NCBI RefSeq assembly: GCF_003814705.1
Contig: NZ_RKRA01000001.1
Location: forward strand, 4,079,266 to 4,143,265
Reading direction: 5' to 3'
Origin: Georgenia muralis
Lineage (GTDB): Bacteria > Actinomycetota > Actinomycetes > Actinomycetales > Actinomycetaceae
Length of the DNA: 64,000 nt
The notes under the pieces are model-generated. The model was not told where the DNA came from. It searched no databases and saw nothing but the letters and a program-made list of their open reading frames with translations. Position 1 is the first letter of the stretch, and every line of letters starts with the position of its first letter. This document shows, in pieces, positions 43,540-52,025 of this stretch. The position numbers and the translations under genes are program-made.

Positions 43540-44001
43540 ATGAGCAACGAGCCCGCGGACGCCGACGCCCCCCTGGTCAAGTCCCTCGTCGTCCCGCTCC
43601 GGCCCGAGCAGGCGTTCGAGCTCTTCACGGCCGGCATGAGCCGGTGGTGGCCGCTGGACTCCCACTCCGTCGGTGAGGACCACGCCCACGCCGTCCTCGT
43701 CGACGGCACCGTCGGCGGCGCCGTCACCGAGTGGGTCGACGACGGCCGGTCGGAGGTGTGGGGCCGCGTGACCGCCTGGGAACCCCCGGGGCGCGTCGCG
43801 CTCGACTGGTTCCCCGGGCACCCCGAGAAGGAGGCCACGCACCTCGAGGTGACCTTCGTGCCCGCCGACGGCGGCACCCGGGTCGAGCTCACCCACTCCC
43901 GGTGGTCCGCCCGGCCCGACGGCGAGCTCGCCCGGACGGAGTACGACCCCGGCTGGGACTACGTCCTGGGGCGGTACGCCGGCCGCGCCGCCGCCCCCTG
44001 A
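43540..44001 (+). CDS. SRPBCC (AHSA1-like) protein
   Basis: A 153-residue START-like protein: LVKSLVVPLRPEQAFELFTAG, MSRWWPLDSHSVGEDHA, RVTAWEPPGRVALDWFPGHP, THLEVTFVPADGGTRVELTH. Ligand unknown. ATG 43540 follows AAGGAGG; TACCGT (43512-43517) is a likely -10 box giving a leader of about 16 bases. Unlike the one at 8914 it has no ArsR partner. Confidence 0.85.
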   Translation: MSNEPADADAPLVKSLVVPLRPEQAFELFTAGMSRWWPLDSHSVGEDHAHAVLVDGTVGGAVTEWVDDGRSEVWGRVTAWEPPGRVALDWFPGHPEKEATHLEVTFVPADGGTRVELTHSRWSARPDGELARTEYDPGWDYVLGRYAGRAAAP

Positions 44002-44011
44002 GCGCCGGCGG

Positions 44012-44551
44012 CTACCCGCCCGGGCCGAGCACCCGCCCGAAGCAGAGGCTGACGTCGGCGATGACGGCGTACTCGCCGTAGACGGGGATCACCGCCCAGC
44101 CGGCCGCCTCGTACAGGGCGACCGCCTCGGGCTGACGGGTCCCGGTGTGCAGGACGAGCGCCCCGGCTCCCCGGCGGGTCGCCGCGGCGGTCACCTCGGT
44201 GAGCATGCGCGAGGCGAGGCCGAGCCGGCGGTGCGTGGTGGCGACGAAGAGCTTCTTGACCTCCAGCGGCGCGGCCACGCCGGCGACGTCCACCGGCTCG
44301 GGCAGGTGCCGCAGCGACCCGCACGCGACGGGCACCTCGCCGTCGAACGCGACGAGCGTCAGGACCATCTCCGCCGGGTCGGGACTGAGCGCGGGACCCA
44401 GCCGGTGCGCCTGGTCGGCGTACCGCGGGTCGATCTCGGCGCCCATGCCGGCGCGCAGCGCCACGGCCGCCGGGTGGTCCCACGCCACCTCCCGGACGAC
44501 GGCCGCACCCGCCCCATGCGTCGTGCCCGACGTGGCGGGTCCCGGGCTCAC
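44012..44551 (-). CDS. GNAT-family N-acetyltransferase
   Basis: A 179-residue acetyltransferase: EVKKLFVATTHRRLGLASRML holds the acetyl-CoA loop (RRLGLA), followed by LVLHTGTRQPEAVALYEAAG and the C-terminal strand YGEYA. Substrate unknown. The GTG start (44551) overlaps the stop of the VIT gene (GTGA), so the two are co-translated. Confidence 0.85.
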   Translation of the reverse strand: MSPGPATSGTTHGAGAAVVREVAWDHPAAVALRAGMGAEIDPRYADQAHRLGPALSPDPAEMVLTLVAFDGEVPVACGSLRHLPEPVDVAGVAAPLEVKKLFVATTHRRLGLASRMLTEVTAAATRRGAGALVLHTGTRQPEAVALYEAAGWAVIPVYGEYAVIADVSLCFGRVLGPGG

Positions 44552-45270
44552 ACGACCCCCGCGGTACCGAGCGCCGTGCCCACCGCGAAGGTCACCGCGA
44601 GCGCCAGCGCTCCGCCGACGACCACCCGGGCCGCCGCCCGGGCCCTCGACCCGCCGCCGATCCACGCGGCCACCGTCCCGGTGGCCGCGAGCGCGACCAG
44701 GGTGGCGACGAACGTGACCGGCACCCGCACGCCGGGCCCGGGCAGGAGGATCGCCAGGAGGGGCAGCACCGCACCGAGCGTGAAGGCGATCGCCGAGGCG
44801 AACGCCGCGTGCCACGGGCTGACGACGTCATCCTGGTCGATGTTGAGCTCCATGGACAGGTGGGCGGCGAGGGCGTCGACCTCCGTGAGCTCGGTCGCCA
44901 CCTGACGGGCCGTGCGCGGGGTGAGGCCCCTGGCCTCGTACATCGACGCGAGCTCGTCGAGCTCACCCTCGGGGTCCTCCGCCAGCTCACGGGTCTCCCG
45001 GGCGATGAGCGCCTTCTCGCTGTCGCGCTGGCTGCTCACCGAGACGTACTCGCCCAGCGCCATCGAGATCGCCCCGCCGACGAGTGCCGCCGCACCGGCC
45101 GTCGCGATGGGTCCGGTCGCGGACGTCGCACCGGCGACGCCGACGACGACGGCGGCCGTGGAGACGATGCCGTCGTTGGCGCCCAGGACGCCGGCGCGCA
45201 GCCAGTTCAGACGCTGGGCGAGGTTGGTCCGGGTGTGCGGCTCGACCGGGGCCTGCGGGGTCTGCGTCAT
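44548..45270 (-). CDS. VIT1/CCC1-family iron/manganese transporter
   Basis: A 240-residue membrane protein: NWLRAGVLGANDGIVSTAAVVVGVAGA (first helix with the GANDGIVS motif), MALGEYVSVSSQRDSE with the Glu/Ser coordination residues, a soluble helical loop (about 85-150), then three helices. It moves Fe2+ or Mn2+ by proton antiport, usually out of the cytoplasm. ATG 45270 gives a normal length. Confidence 0.9.
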   Translation of the reverse strand: MTQTPQAPVEPHTRTNLAQRLNWLRAGVLGANDGIVSTAAVVVGVAGATSATGPIATAGAAALVGGAISMALGEYVSVSSQRDSEKALIARETRELAEDPEGELDELASMYEARGLTPRTARQVATELTEVDALAAHLSMELNIDQDDVVSPWHAAFASAIAFTLGAVLPLLAILLPGPGVRVPVTFVATLVALAATGTVAAWIGGGSRARAAARVVVGGALALAVTFAVGTALGTAGVV

Positions 45271-45355
45271 GGGCCCAGCACACCACCGGCCCCGGCCCCG
45301 CGGCAACGCAGGCAAGGCTTCGCTCTCCCGCCCCCACGCCCTCCCGGGGCGGTGG

Positions 45356-47962
45356 TCATCGCGACTCGACGACGACGTCCGCGGGCTCCTTGTCGGGTCG
45401 CCACCCGCGCCAGCGCGGGTGACGCAGCCGGCCCTCGCCGGTCCACTCCGAGAGCTCGACCTCCGCGACCCGGTTCGCGGTGACCCAGCGGGCGTCCTTC
45501 GCGTCCGGGCGGGGCACGTCCGCCACGGGCGGGGTCCGCCGTTCCTGGCGCGAGAGCTCCTCGGCCCAGGTGCGGGCCTCCCGCTGGGTGAAGCCGGTGC
45601 CCACGCGCCCGGCGTAGCGCAGCTCGCCGTCGTCCCCCGGCACCGCGACCAGGAGGGAGCCGACCGCCCCGGAGCGGTTGCCCTGCCCGGGTCGCCACCC
45701 CACCACGACCACCTCCTGGGAGAGGGTGTGCTTGATCTTCACCCAGGCGCCCGAGCGCCGCCCGGGGGTGTAGGCGGAGTCCCGCCGCTTGGCGACGACC
45801 CCCTCCAGGCCCCAGGCCCGGCTCGCCGCCATGGCGGCGTCGACGTCGCCGTCGAAGGCCTCGGGGACCTCCACCCGGGAGTCGGCGGAGGCGTCCACGA
45901 GCTCGCGCAGGAGCGCTCGCCGCTCGTCGTAGGTGCGCCGCAGGTACGACTCGCCGTCGGCCTCGAGGAGGTCGAAGAGCATGAGGTGGACCGGCGCGGA
46001 GGCGCGGGCCCGCTCGATGTCGCGGGGCCGGACCAGGTTGAACCGCTGCTGGAGCAGGGAGAAGCTCGGGCGGCCGCGCCGGTCGAGCGCGACGATCTCG
46101 CCGTCGAGGACCGCCTCGCCGGCGCCGGTGAGGCAGCCGGCGACGTCGGCGAGCTCGGGGTAGAGCTTGGTGACGTCGTTGCCGTTGCGGCTGAGGAGGC
46201 GCACGTCGTCGCCCTCGACGACGACGACCGCCCGGGCGCCGTCCCACTTCATCTCCAGCGCCCAGTCGTGCCCGGCGGAGAGGTCGCCGACGTCGCCGGC
46301 GGTGGCGAGCATCGGCGAGGGCACGTCACGGCGGGCGGCGCGGCTCGCGGCCCGGGGCGACGTCGACCCGGCGGGCCCCGGCGCAGCCCTGGGGCTCCTC
46401 GACACCGGGCTCCGCGGCGCGGTGCCCTTCGACGCAATGCCTCTCGGCGCGGTGCCTCTCGGCGCGGTGCCTTGAGCCGCGGTGCCTTGAGCCGCGGTGG
46501 CCGTCGACGGCGCCTCCGTCGACGGCGCAGCACGCCGGCCGTCGGCCATGAGGTGGATGAGCCAGCTGCGCGGCTCCTGCCCACCGCGCCCGCCGGTGTG
46601 GATGAGCGCGAGCCGCGCGGTCCGCCCGGGACCGTCGGTCTCGAGGCCGCCACCTTCCTGCCCGGTGAGGCTGACGATGACCTCCTTGCCCTCGTGCCAC
46701 TTGTCGTACTCGTACGTGCCGGAGTCGAAGATCCGCACCTCCCCGGCGCCGTACTCCCCCTCGGGGATCGTCCCGGCGAAGGAGCCGTACTCCATCGGGT
46801 GGTCCTCGGTCTGGACCGCGAGGTGGTTCTGGGCCGGGTCGGTGGGCACTCCCCTGGGCAGCGCCCAGCTGACCAGCACACCGTCGTGGGCGAGGCGGAA
46901 ATCCAGGTGCCACCGGCGGGCGTGGTGCTCCTGGATGACGAACGTCTGGGTCGCGCCGGTGGTGGGGGCGACGGCGTCGGGCACCGGCTCGGGGGTGCGT
47001 CCGGGGTTGCGCATGGAGCGGTAGGTGCCGAGGAAGTCGTGACCGGGCACCCCCTGGCCGAACTCGCCGTCCCGGGCGGGGAACATCGCCGCCATGGGGT
47101 CCCCGCGCCGCCGGGCCCGGTCGAGGACCTCCGCGAGCTCGAGGTGGCGCAGCGTGGGCGAGGCCAGCTCGCGCCAGGTCCGGGGGGCCGCCACGGTCGG
47201 TCGGGTCCGGCCGCGCAGCGAGTACGGCGCCACGGTGGTCTTGCTGCCGTTGTTCTGCGACCAGTCGACGAGCACCTTGCCGGCCCGCAGGGTCTTCCTC
47301 ATGTCCGAGACGACGAGGTCGCCGTGGTCGGCCTCGAGCGCCCGCGCGAGCTCGTGCGCGATGGCGCTGATCTCGTCCGAGGTGTGTGTGCCGTCCAGGG
47401 CCGCGTAGAGGTGGATGCCCTTGGAGCCCGAGGTCACCGGCACCGGCTCCAGGCCCATCCCCCGCAGGAGATCCCGCGCCCACCGGGCCACCTCGGCGCA
47501 CTCCGCGAGCCCGGCGCCCTCGCCGGGGTCGAGGTCGAGCACCATCCGGTCGGGGTTGTGGCGCGTGCCGTCGTGGGCGAAGCGCCACTGCGGGACGTGG
47601 ATCTCCAGGGCGGCCACCTGCGCGAGCCAGGCGAGCGTGGCCGGGTTGTCCACGAGCGGGTAGGTCTTGGGGCCGGAGGAGTGCTCGATGTCCGCCCGCA
47701 CCACCCACTCGGGCGCCCCGGCCTCGAGGTTCTTGATGAAGAACACCGCCCCGGGCTCGTCGTCCGTGCCCACCCCGTCCGGCCAGCGCTTGCGGGTGGC
47801 CGGCCGGCCGGCGCAGTGCGGCAGCATGTACGGCGCGATCTCGGCGTAGTAGGCGAGCACGTCGGCCTTCGTGGTGCCGGTCGCCGGGTAGAGGACCTTC
47901 TCGAGGTTGCTCAGCCGCAGGCGGCGGCCGTCGATGCTCACCGTCTGGGTGGTCGCGGGCAT
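45356..47962 (-). CDS. ligD: ATP-dependent DNA ligase LigD (polymerase-PE-ligase)
   Basis: An 868-residue non-homologous end-joining enzyme. The order is polymerase (about 10-300; DRMVLDLDPGEGAG holds the catalytic Asp pair), 3'-phosphoesterase (about 335-480; IQEHHARRWHLDFRL and YGSFAGTIPEGEYGAG), and ligase (about 555-868; EMKWDGARAV with the lysine near 573 that takes AMP, and GAWVKIKH). A low-complexity linker (about 490-550) has APRGTAPRGIASKGTAPR repeats. The partner Ku gene is at 58225, about 10 kb away. Confidence 0.95.
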   Translation of the reverse strand: MPATTQTVSIDGRRLRLSNLEKVLYPATGTTKADVLAYYAEIAPYMLPHCAGRPATRKRWPDGVGTDDEPGAVFFIKNLEAGAPEWVVRADIEHSSGPKTYPLVDNPATLAWLAQVAALEIHVPQWRFAHDGTRHNPDRMVLDLDPGEGAGLAECAEVARWARDLLRGMGLEPVPVTSGSKGIHLYAALDGTHTSDEISAIAHELARALEADHGDLVVSDMRKTLRAGKVLVDWSQNNGSKTTVAPYSLRGRTRPTVAAPRTWRELASPTLRHLELAEVLDRARRRGDPMAAMFPARDGEFGQGVPGHDFLGTYRSMRNPGRTPEPVPDAVAPTTGATQTFVIQEHHARRWHLDFRLAHDGVLVSWALPRGVPTDPAQNHLAVQTEDHPMEYGSFAGTIPEGEYGAGEVRIFDSGTYEYDKWHEGKEVIVSLTGQEGGGLETDGPGRTARLALIHTGGRGGQEPRSWLIHLMADGRRAAPSTEAPSTATAAQGTAAQGTAPRGTAPRGIASKGTAPRSPVSRSPRAAPGPAGSTSPRAASRAARRDVPSPMLATAGDVGDLSAGHDWALEMKWDGARAVVVVEGDDVRLLSRNGNDVTKLYPELADVAGCLTGAGEAVLDGEIVALDRRGRPSFSLLQQRFNLVRPRDIERARASAPVHLMLFDLLEADGESYLRRTYDERRALLRELVDASADSRVEVPEAFDGDVDAAMAASRAWGLEGVVAKRRDSAYTPGRRSGAWVKIKHTLSQEVVVVGWRPGQGNRSGAVGSLLVAVPGDDGELRYAGRVGTGFTQREARTWAEELSRQERRTPPVADVPRPDAKDARWVTANRVAEVELSEWTGEGRLRHPRWRGWRPDKEPADVVVESR

Positions 47963-48163
47963 GCCTCATCGTGGCGCGCGCCGCTGACCTGCGCATCCTT
48001 CCGGCCGCATCTCTCGTTGGTTGCGATTCCGCGACGATCGTCAGGGGGCCCCTTCCCCGAAACACACCTGTGCTAGACAGTCCTCCACACCTGAGCGGGT
48101 CGGACCCGCCCAGGGCCGGACCGACGTCGGCCCGGGCCGATCATCGAACCAAGGAAGTGGACC

Positions 48164-49819
48164 ATGGCATCAGCTGGACACCGGCGCCGAGGCCTGACGG
48201 CCCTGGGCGTCTCCGCAGCCCTCGCGCTCGTCCTCGCCGCCTGCGCCGAGACCGAGAGCCCCGACGACGCCGCGGGCGGCGACGCCGGGACCGACGGCGG
48301 CGGCAGCTCCGAGGCGATCGCCGTCGGCACGACCGACGTCATCACCTCCCTGGACCCCGCGGGCAGCTACGACAACGGCTCCTTCGCGGTGCAGAACCAG
48401 GTCTTCCCGTTCATCATGAACACTCCCTACGGCAGCCCCGACGTCGAGCCCGACATCGCCGAGAGCGCCGAGTTCACCTCCCCCACGGAGTACACGGTCA
48501 CCCTCAAGGAGGGCCTGACCTTCGCCAACGGCAACGAGCTGACCGCCTCGGACGTGAAGTTCAGCTTCGACCGCCAGCTCGCCATCGCCGACGGCAACGG
48601 GCCGTCGTCGCTGCTGTACAACCTCGACAGCACCGAGGCCGTCGACGACCTCACGGTCGTCTTCCACCTCAAGAGCGAGAACGACCAGATCTTCCCCCAG
48701 ATCCTCTCCTCCCCCGCCGGCCCGATCGTCGACGAGGACGTCTTCGCCGCCGACGCGCTCACCCCGGCCGACGAGATCGTCGAGGGCAACGCCTTCGCGG
48801 GGCAGTACACCATCACCGACTACACCGAGAACGAGCTCATCGCCTACGAGGCGTTCGAGGACTACCAGGGCGTCCTGGGCCCGGCCGAGACGGCCAACGT
48901 CACCGCCCAGTACTTCGCCGACGAGACCTCGCTCAAGCTCGCCGTCCAGGAGGGCGACGTCGACGTCGCGTTCCGCTCCCTGAGCCCGACCGACCTGGAG
49001 GACCTGCGCGGCGACGACAACGTCGTCGTCCACGACGGCCCCGGCGGGGAGATCCGCTACATCGTCTTCAACTTCAACACCCAGCCCTTCGGTGCCACCA
49101 CCGAGGAGGCCGACGAGGACAAGGCGCTGGCCGTGCGCCAGGCCGCCGCGCACCTGCTCGACCGCGACGCCCTGTCCGAGGAGATCTACGCGGGCACCTT
49201 CACCCCGCTGTACTCCTACGTCCCGGAGGGCCTCACCGGTGCGGTCGAGCCCCTCAAGGACCTCTACGGCGACGGCGACGGCGGACCCGACGCCGAGCAG
49301 GCCGCCCAGGTCCTCGCCGACGCCGGCGTGGAGACCCCGGTCGCGCTGAGCCTGCAGTACAGCCCCGACCACTACGGCGCCTCCTCCGACGAGGAGTACG
49401 CCCTCATCGAGTCCCAGCTCGAGGCCGACGGCATCTTCGACGTCACCCTCCAGTCGACCCTGTGGGACACCTACTCCACCGAGCGCCGCGAGGACCTCTA
49501 CCCGGCCTACCAGCTCGGCTGGTTCCCGGACTACTCCGACGCCGACAACTACCTCACCCCGTTCTTCCTCACGGAGAACTTCCTCGGCAACCACTTCTCC
49601 GACCCGGCCGTGGACGAGCTCATCCTCGAGCAGGCCACGACCGAGGACGAGGCCGAGCGCACCGCCCTCATCGAGGAGATCCAGACCACGGTGGCCGAGC
49701 AGCTCTCGACCCTGCCCTACCTCCAGGGCGCCCAGGTCGCGGTGTCCGGCACGGACATCGACGGCGTCACGCTCGACGCGTCGTTCAAGTTCCGCTACGC
49801 CCCGCTGACCCGAGGCTGA
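48164..49819 (+). CDS. Peptide ABC transporter substrate-binding lipoprotein
   Basis: A 551-residue SBP_bac_5 (cluster C) protein. Signal peptide ends in lipobox LAAC (Cys27). Then GTTDVITSLDPAGSYDNGS, the family start, LTFANGNELTASDVKFSFDR, and a peptide pocket with YVPEGLTGAVEPLKDLYGDG. It would capture peptides or similar molecules outside the cell. First gene of the importer operon 48164-53752; a 17-base hairpin after it limits read-through. Confidence 0.92.
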   Translation: MASAGHRRRGLTALGVSAALALVLAACAETESPDDAAGGDAGTDGGGSSEAIAVGTTDVITSLDPAGSYDNGSFAVQNQVFPFIMNTPYGSPDVEPDIAESAEFTSPTEYTVTLKEGLTFANGNELTASDVKFSFDRQLAIADGNGPSSLLYNLDSTEAVDDLTVVFHLKSENDQIFPQILSSPAGPIVDEDVFAADALTPADEIVEGNAFAGQYTITDYTENELIAYEAFEDYQGVLGPAETANVTAQYFADETSLKLAVQEGDVDVAFRSLSPTDLEDLRGDDNVVVHDGPGGEIRYIVFNFNTQPFGATTEEADEDKALAVRQAAAHLLDRDALSEEIYAGTFTPLYSYVPEGLTGAVEPLKDLYGDGDGGPDAEQAAQVLADAGVETPVALSLQYSPDHYGASSDEEYALIESQLEADGIFDVTLQSTLWDTYSTERREDLYPAYQLGWFPDYSDADNYLTPFFLTENFLGNHFSDPAVDELILEQATTEDEAERTALIEEIQTTVAEQLSTLPYLQGAQVAVSGTDIDGVTLDASFKFRYAPLTRG

Positions 49820-49825
49820 CGACCC

Positions 49826-49863
49826 GCGAACGGGATGCCGCCCACCGGCGGCATCCCGTTCGC
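49826..49863 (+). terminator. Intercistronic hairpin after the substrate-binding gene
   Basis: Perfect 17-base arms (from GCGAACGGGATGCC) with loop CACC, between the binding-protein stop and the first permease start. Likely a partial terminator or mRNA-protecting hairpin. Confidence 0.75.
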
Positions 49864-49881
49864 GCGTGAGAGGAGACGTCC

Positions 49882-50961
49882 GTGACGATCGTCGACGACC
49901 GCGCCGTCGGCAGCACCGCTGCCGCGAAGACCGGCGGGGGGTCGGGCCTGGGCCGCTACATCCTCGTGCGGTTCCTGCTCATCATCCCCACCATCTTCAT
50001 CCTGGTGACGCTCGTGTTCGGGCTCATGCGGGTCGCCGGCGACCCCATCACCGCCTCGGTCGGCGGCCGGCTGAGTGCGGACCAGCTCGCCGAACGGCTC
50101 GCGGCGGCCGGGTACGACCGGCCGATCCTCGTGCAGTACGTGGAGTACCTCGGGCAGGTCTTCACCGGGGACTTCGGCCGCACGATCACGGACAACCGCG
50201 AGATCAGCGACATCCTGCTGACCTACGGCGCGGCCACGCTCGAGCTCGTCCTGTTCTCCCTCGTCGTGGCGTTCGTCCTCGGCGTGCCGCTGGGCATGGT
50301 CGCCGCTTACGTGCGCGACCGGTGGCCCGACGCGGTGCTGCGGGTCGCGGCGATCCTCGCCTACGCCACCCCCGTGTTCTTCCTGGGTCTCATCCTCAAG
50401 CTCGTCTTCTCCGTCTGGCTGGGCTGGTTCCCCCTGGGCGGGCGGGCGAGCACCGACGTCCAGCTCGTCCTCGGGCGCATCTCCGGGTCCACCGGCATCA
50501 ACATCATCGATGCCCTGCGCACCGGGCGCTGGGACCTCATCTCCGACGTCCTCGCCCACGCCGTCCTGCCCGCCACGGCGCTGGGCCTGCTCACCGCCGG
50601 GGTGTTCCTGCGGCTGGTGCGCACCAACCTCATCGGCACGCTGCAGATGGACTACGTCGACGCCGCCCGCTCCCGCGGCGTGGCCGAGTCGCGCCTGGTA
50701 CGCCGCCACGCGTACAAGCCCGCCCTCATCCCGATCATCACGGTCATGGGCCTGCAGATCGCGCTCATGCTCGCCGGCGCCGTCCTGACCGAGACGACGT
50801 TCGGGTGGCGCGGGCTGGGCTTCCAGCTCGCCCAGTACCTTGCCTCGCGCGACTTCGTCGCCGTGCAGGGCATCGTGGCGCTGCTCGCGGTCATCGTGGC
50901 CGTGACCAACTTCGTCGTCGACGTCGTCGCGGCGCTCGTCGACCCGAGGGTGAGGTACTGA
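49882..50961 (+). CDS. Peptide ABC transporter permease, DppB-like
   Basis: A 359-residue inner-membrane permease with six helices: RYILVRFLLIIPTIFILVTLV start, EAA loop at YVDAARSRGVAESRLVRRHA, and ALVDPRVRY end. GTG 49882 follows GAGAGGAG. It overlaps the next gene by one base. Confidence 0.93.
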   Translation: MTIVDDRAVGSTAAAKTGGGSGLGRYILVRFLLIIPTIFILVTLVFGLMRVAGDPITASVGGRLSADQLAERLAAAGYDRPILVQYVEYLGQVFTGDFGRTITDNREISDILLTYGAATLELVLFSLVVAFVLGVPLGMVAAYVRDRWPDAVLRVAAILAYATPVFFLGLILKLVFSVWLGWFPLGGRASTDVQLVLGRISGSTGINIIDALRTGRWDLISDVLAHAVLPATALGLLTAGVFLRLVRTNLIGTLQMDYVDAARSRGVAESRLVRRHAYKPALIPIITVMGLQIALMLAGAVLTETTFGWRGLGFQLAQYLASRDFVAVQGIVALLAVIVAVTNFVVDVVAALVDPRVRY

Positions 50962-52025
50962 TGCGCGCCGACGACCACACCGGCACCGACCTGGGGACCG
51001 CGGTGCCCGGCAGCGCCGCCCCCGACGCCGACGAGCTCGTCCAGGAGGCGCCCGCCACGGCCGTCCCGCACGGCACCGCCGCCGAGCCGCGGTGGAAGAA
51101 GCTGCCCGTGGTGTGGCAGCTGCGCCGCAGCGTGGGCCTGCAGCGCGGGATGCTCGTGGCGGGCCTGGTCCTCGTGGCCGGGTTCGTCCTCCTGGCCGTC
51201 CTCGCCCCCGTGCTCGCCCCGTACGGCTACAACCAGCTCAGCGGCCCCGACGGAAGCTTCCCCCGGCAGGCGCCGCCGTCCCCGGAGCACCTGTGGGGCA
51301 CCACGGTCGGCGGCTACGACGTCCTCTCCCGGGTGATCTGGGGCTCGCAGACGGCGATCCTCACCGTCGTGATCGCCGTCGTCGCCTCGATCTTCCTCGG
51401 CGTGGCCCTCGGGCTGGTCTCGGGCTACCTCGGTGGCTGGCTGGACCGGGTGCTCGTGACGATCGCCGACGCGATCTACGCCATGCCCACCCTGCTGCTG
51501 GCGATCGTCGTCTCCATCATCATCTCCGGCGGGCAGTCGAGCTTCCTCGGCGGCATCATGGCCGCGGCGCTGTCGATCACCGTGGTGTTCGTCCCGCAGT
51601 ACTTCCGGGTGGTGCGCGCCGAGACGGTGCGGCTGAAGTCCGAGCCGTTCGTCGAGTCCGCCCGGGTGGTGGGCACCCCCACCACCCGTATCCTCACCCG
51701 GCACGTGCTGCGCAACGCCACCCGCTCGCTGCCCCTGATCGTCACGCTCAACTCCTCCGAGGCGATCCTCACCCTCGCGGGCCTGGGCTTCCTCGGCTTC
51801 GGCATCAACCCCACCGCCGCCGCCGAGTGGGGCTACGACCTCAACCGGGCACTGTCCGACGTCGCCTCGGGCATCTGGTGGACCGGCGTGTTCCCCGGCG
51901 CCGCCATCGTGCTGCTCAACCTGGGGATCACCCTCGTCGGGGAGTCCCTCAACGACCTGTCCGACCCGCGTCTGCGCATCCGGCGCCGGGCCACGACGCC
52001 GACCCCGAAGGCAGCGACCGCATGA
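50961..52025 (+). CDS. Peptide ABC transporter permease, DppC-like
   Basis: A 354-residue permease with an N-terminal cytoplasmic region of about 55 residues, six helices, the EAA loop (FVESARVVGTPTTRILTRHV) and LNDLSDPRLRIRRR end. PPSPEHLWGTTVGGYDVLSRV is the typical external loop. ATG overlaps the previous stop and its own stop overlaps the ATPase start (ATGA). Confidence 0.93.
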   Translation: MRADDHTGTDLGTAVPGSAAPDADELVQEAPATAVPHGTAAEPRWKKLPVVWQLRRSVGLQRGMLVAGLVLVAGFVLLAVLAPVLAPYGYNQLSGPDGSFPRQAPPSPEHLWGTTVGGYDVLSRVIWGSQTAILTVVIAVVASIFLGVALGLVSGYLGGWLDRVLVTIADAIYAMPTLLLAIVVSIIISGGQSSFLGGIMAAALSITVVFVPQYFRVVRAETVRLKSEPFVESARVVGTPTTRILTRHVLRNATRSLPLIVTLNSSEAILTLAGLGFLGFGINPTAAAEWGYDLNRALSDVASGIWWTGVFPGAAIVLLNLGITLVGESLNDLSDPRLRIRRRATTPTPKAATA

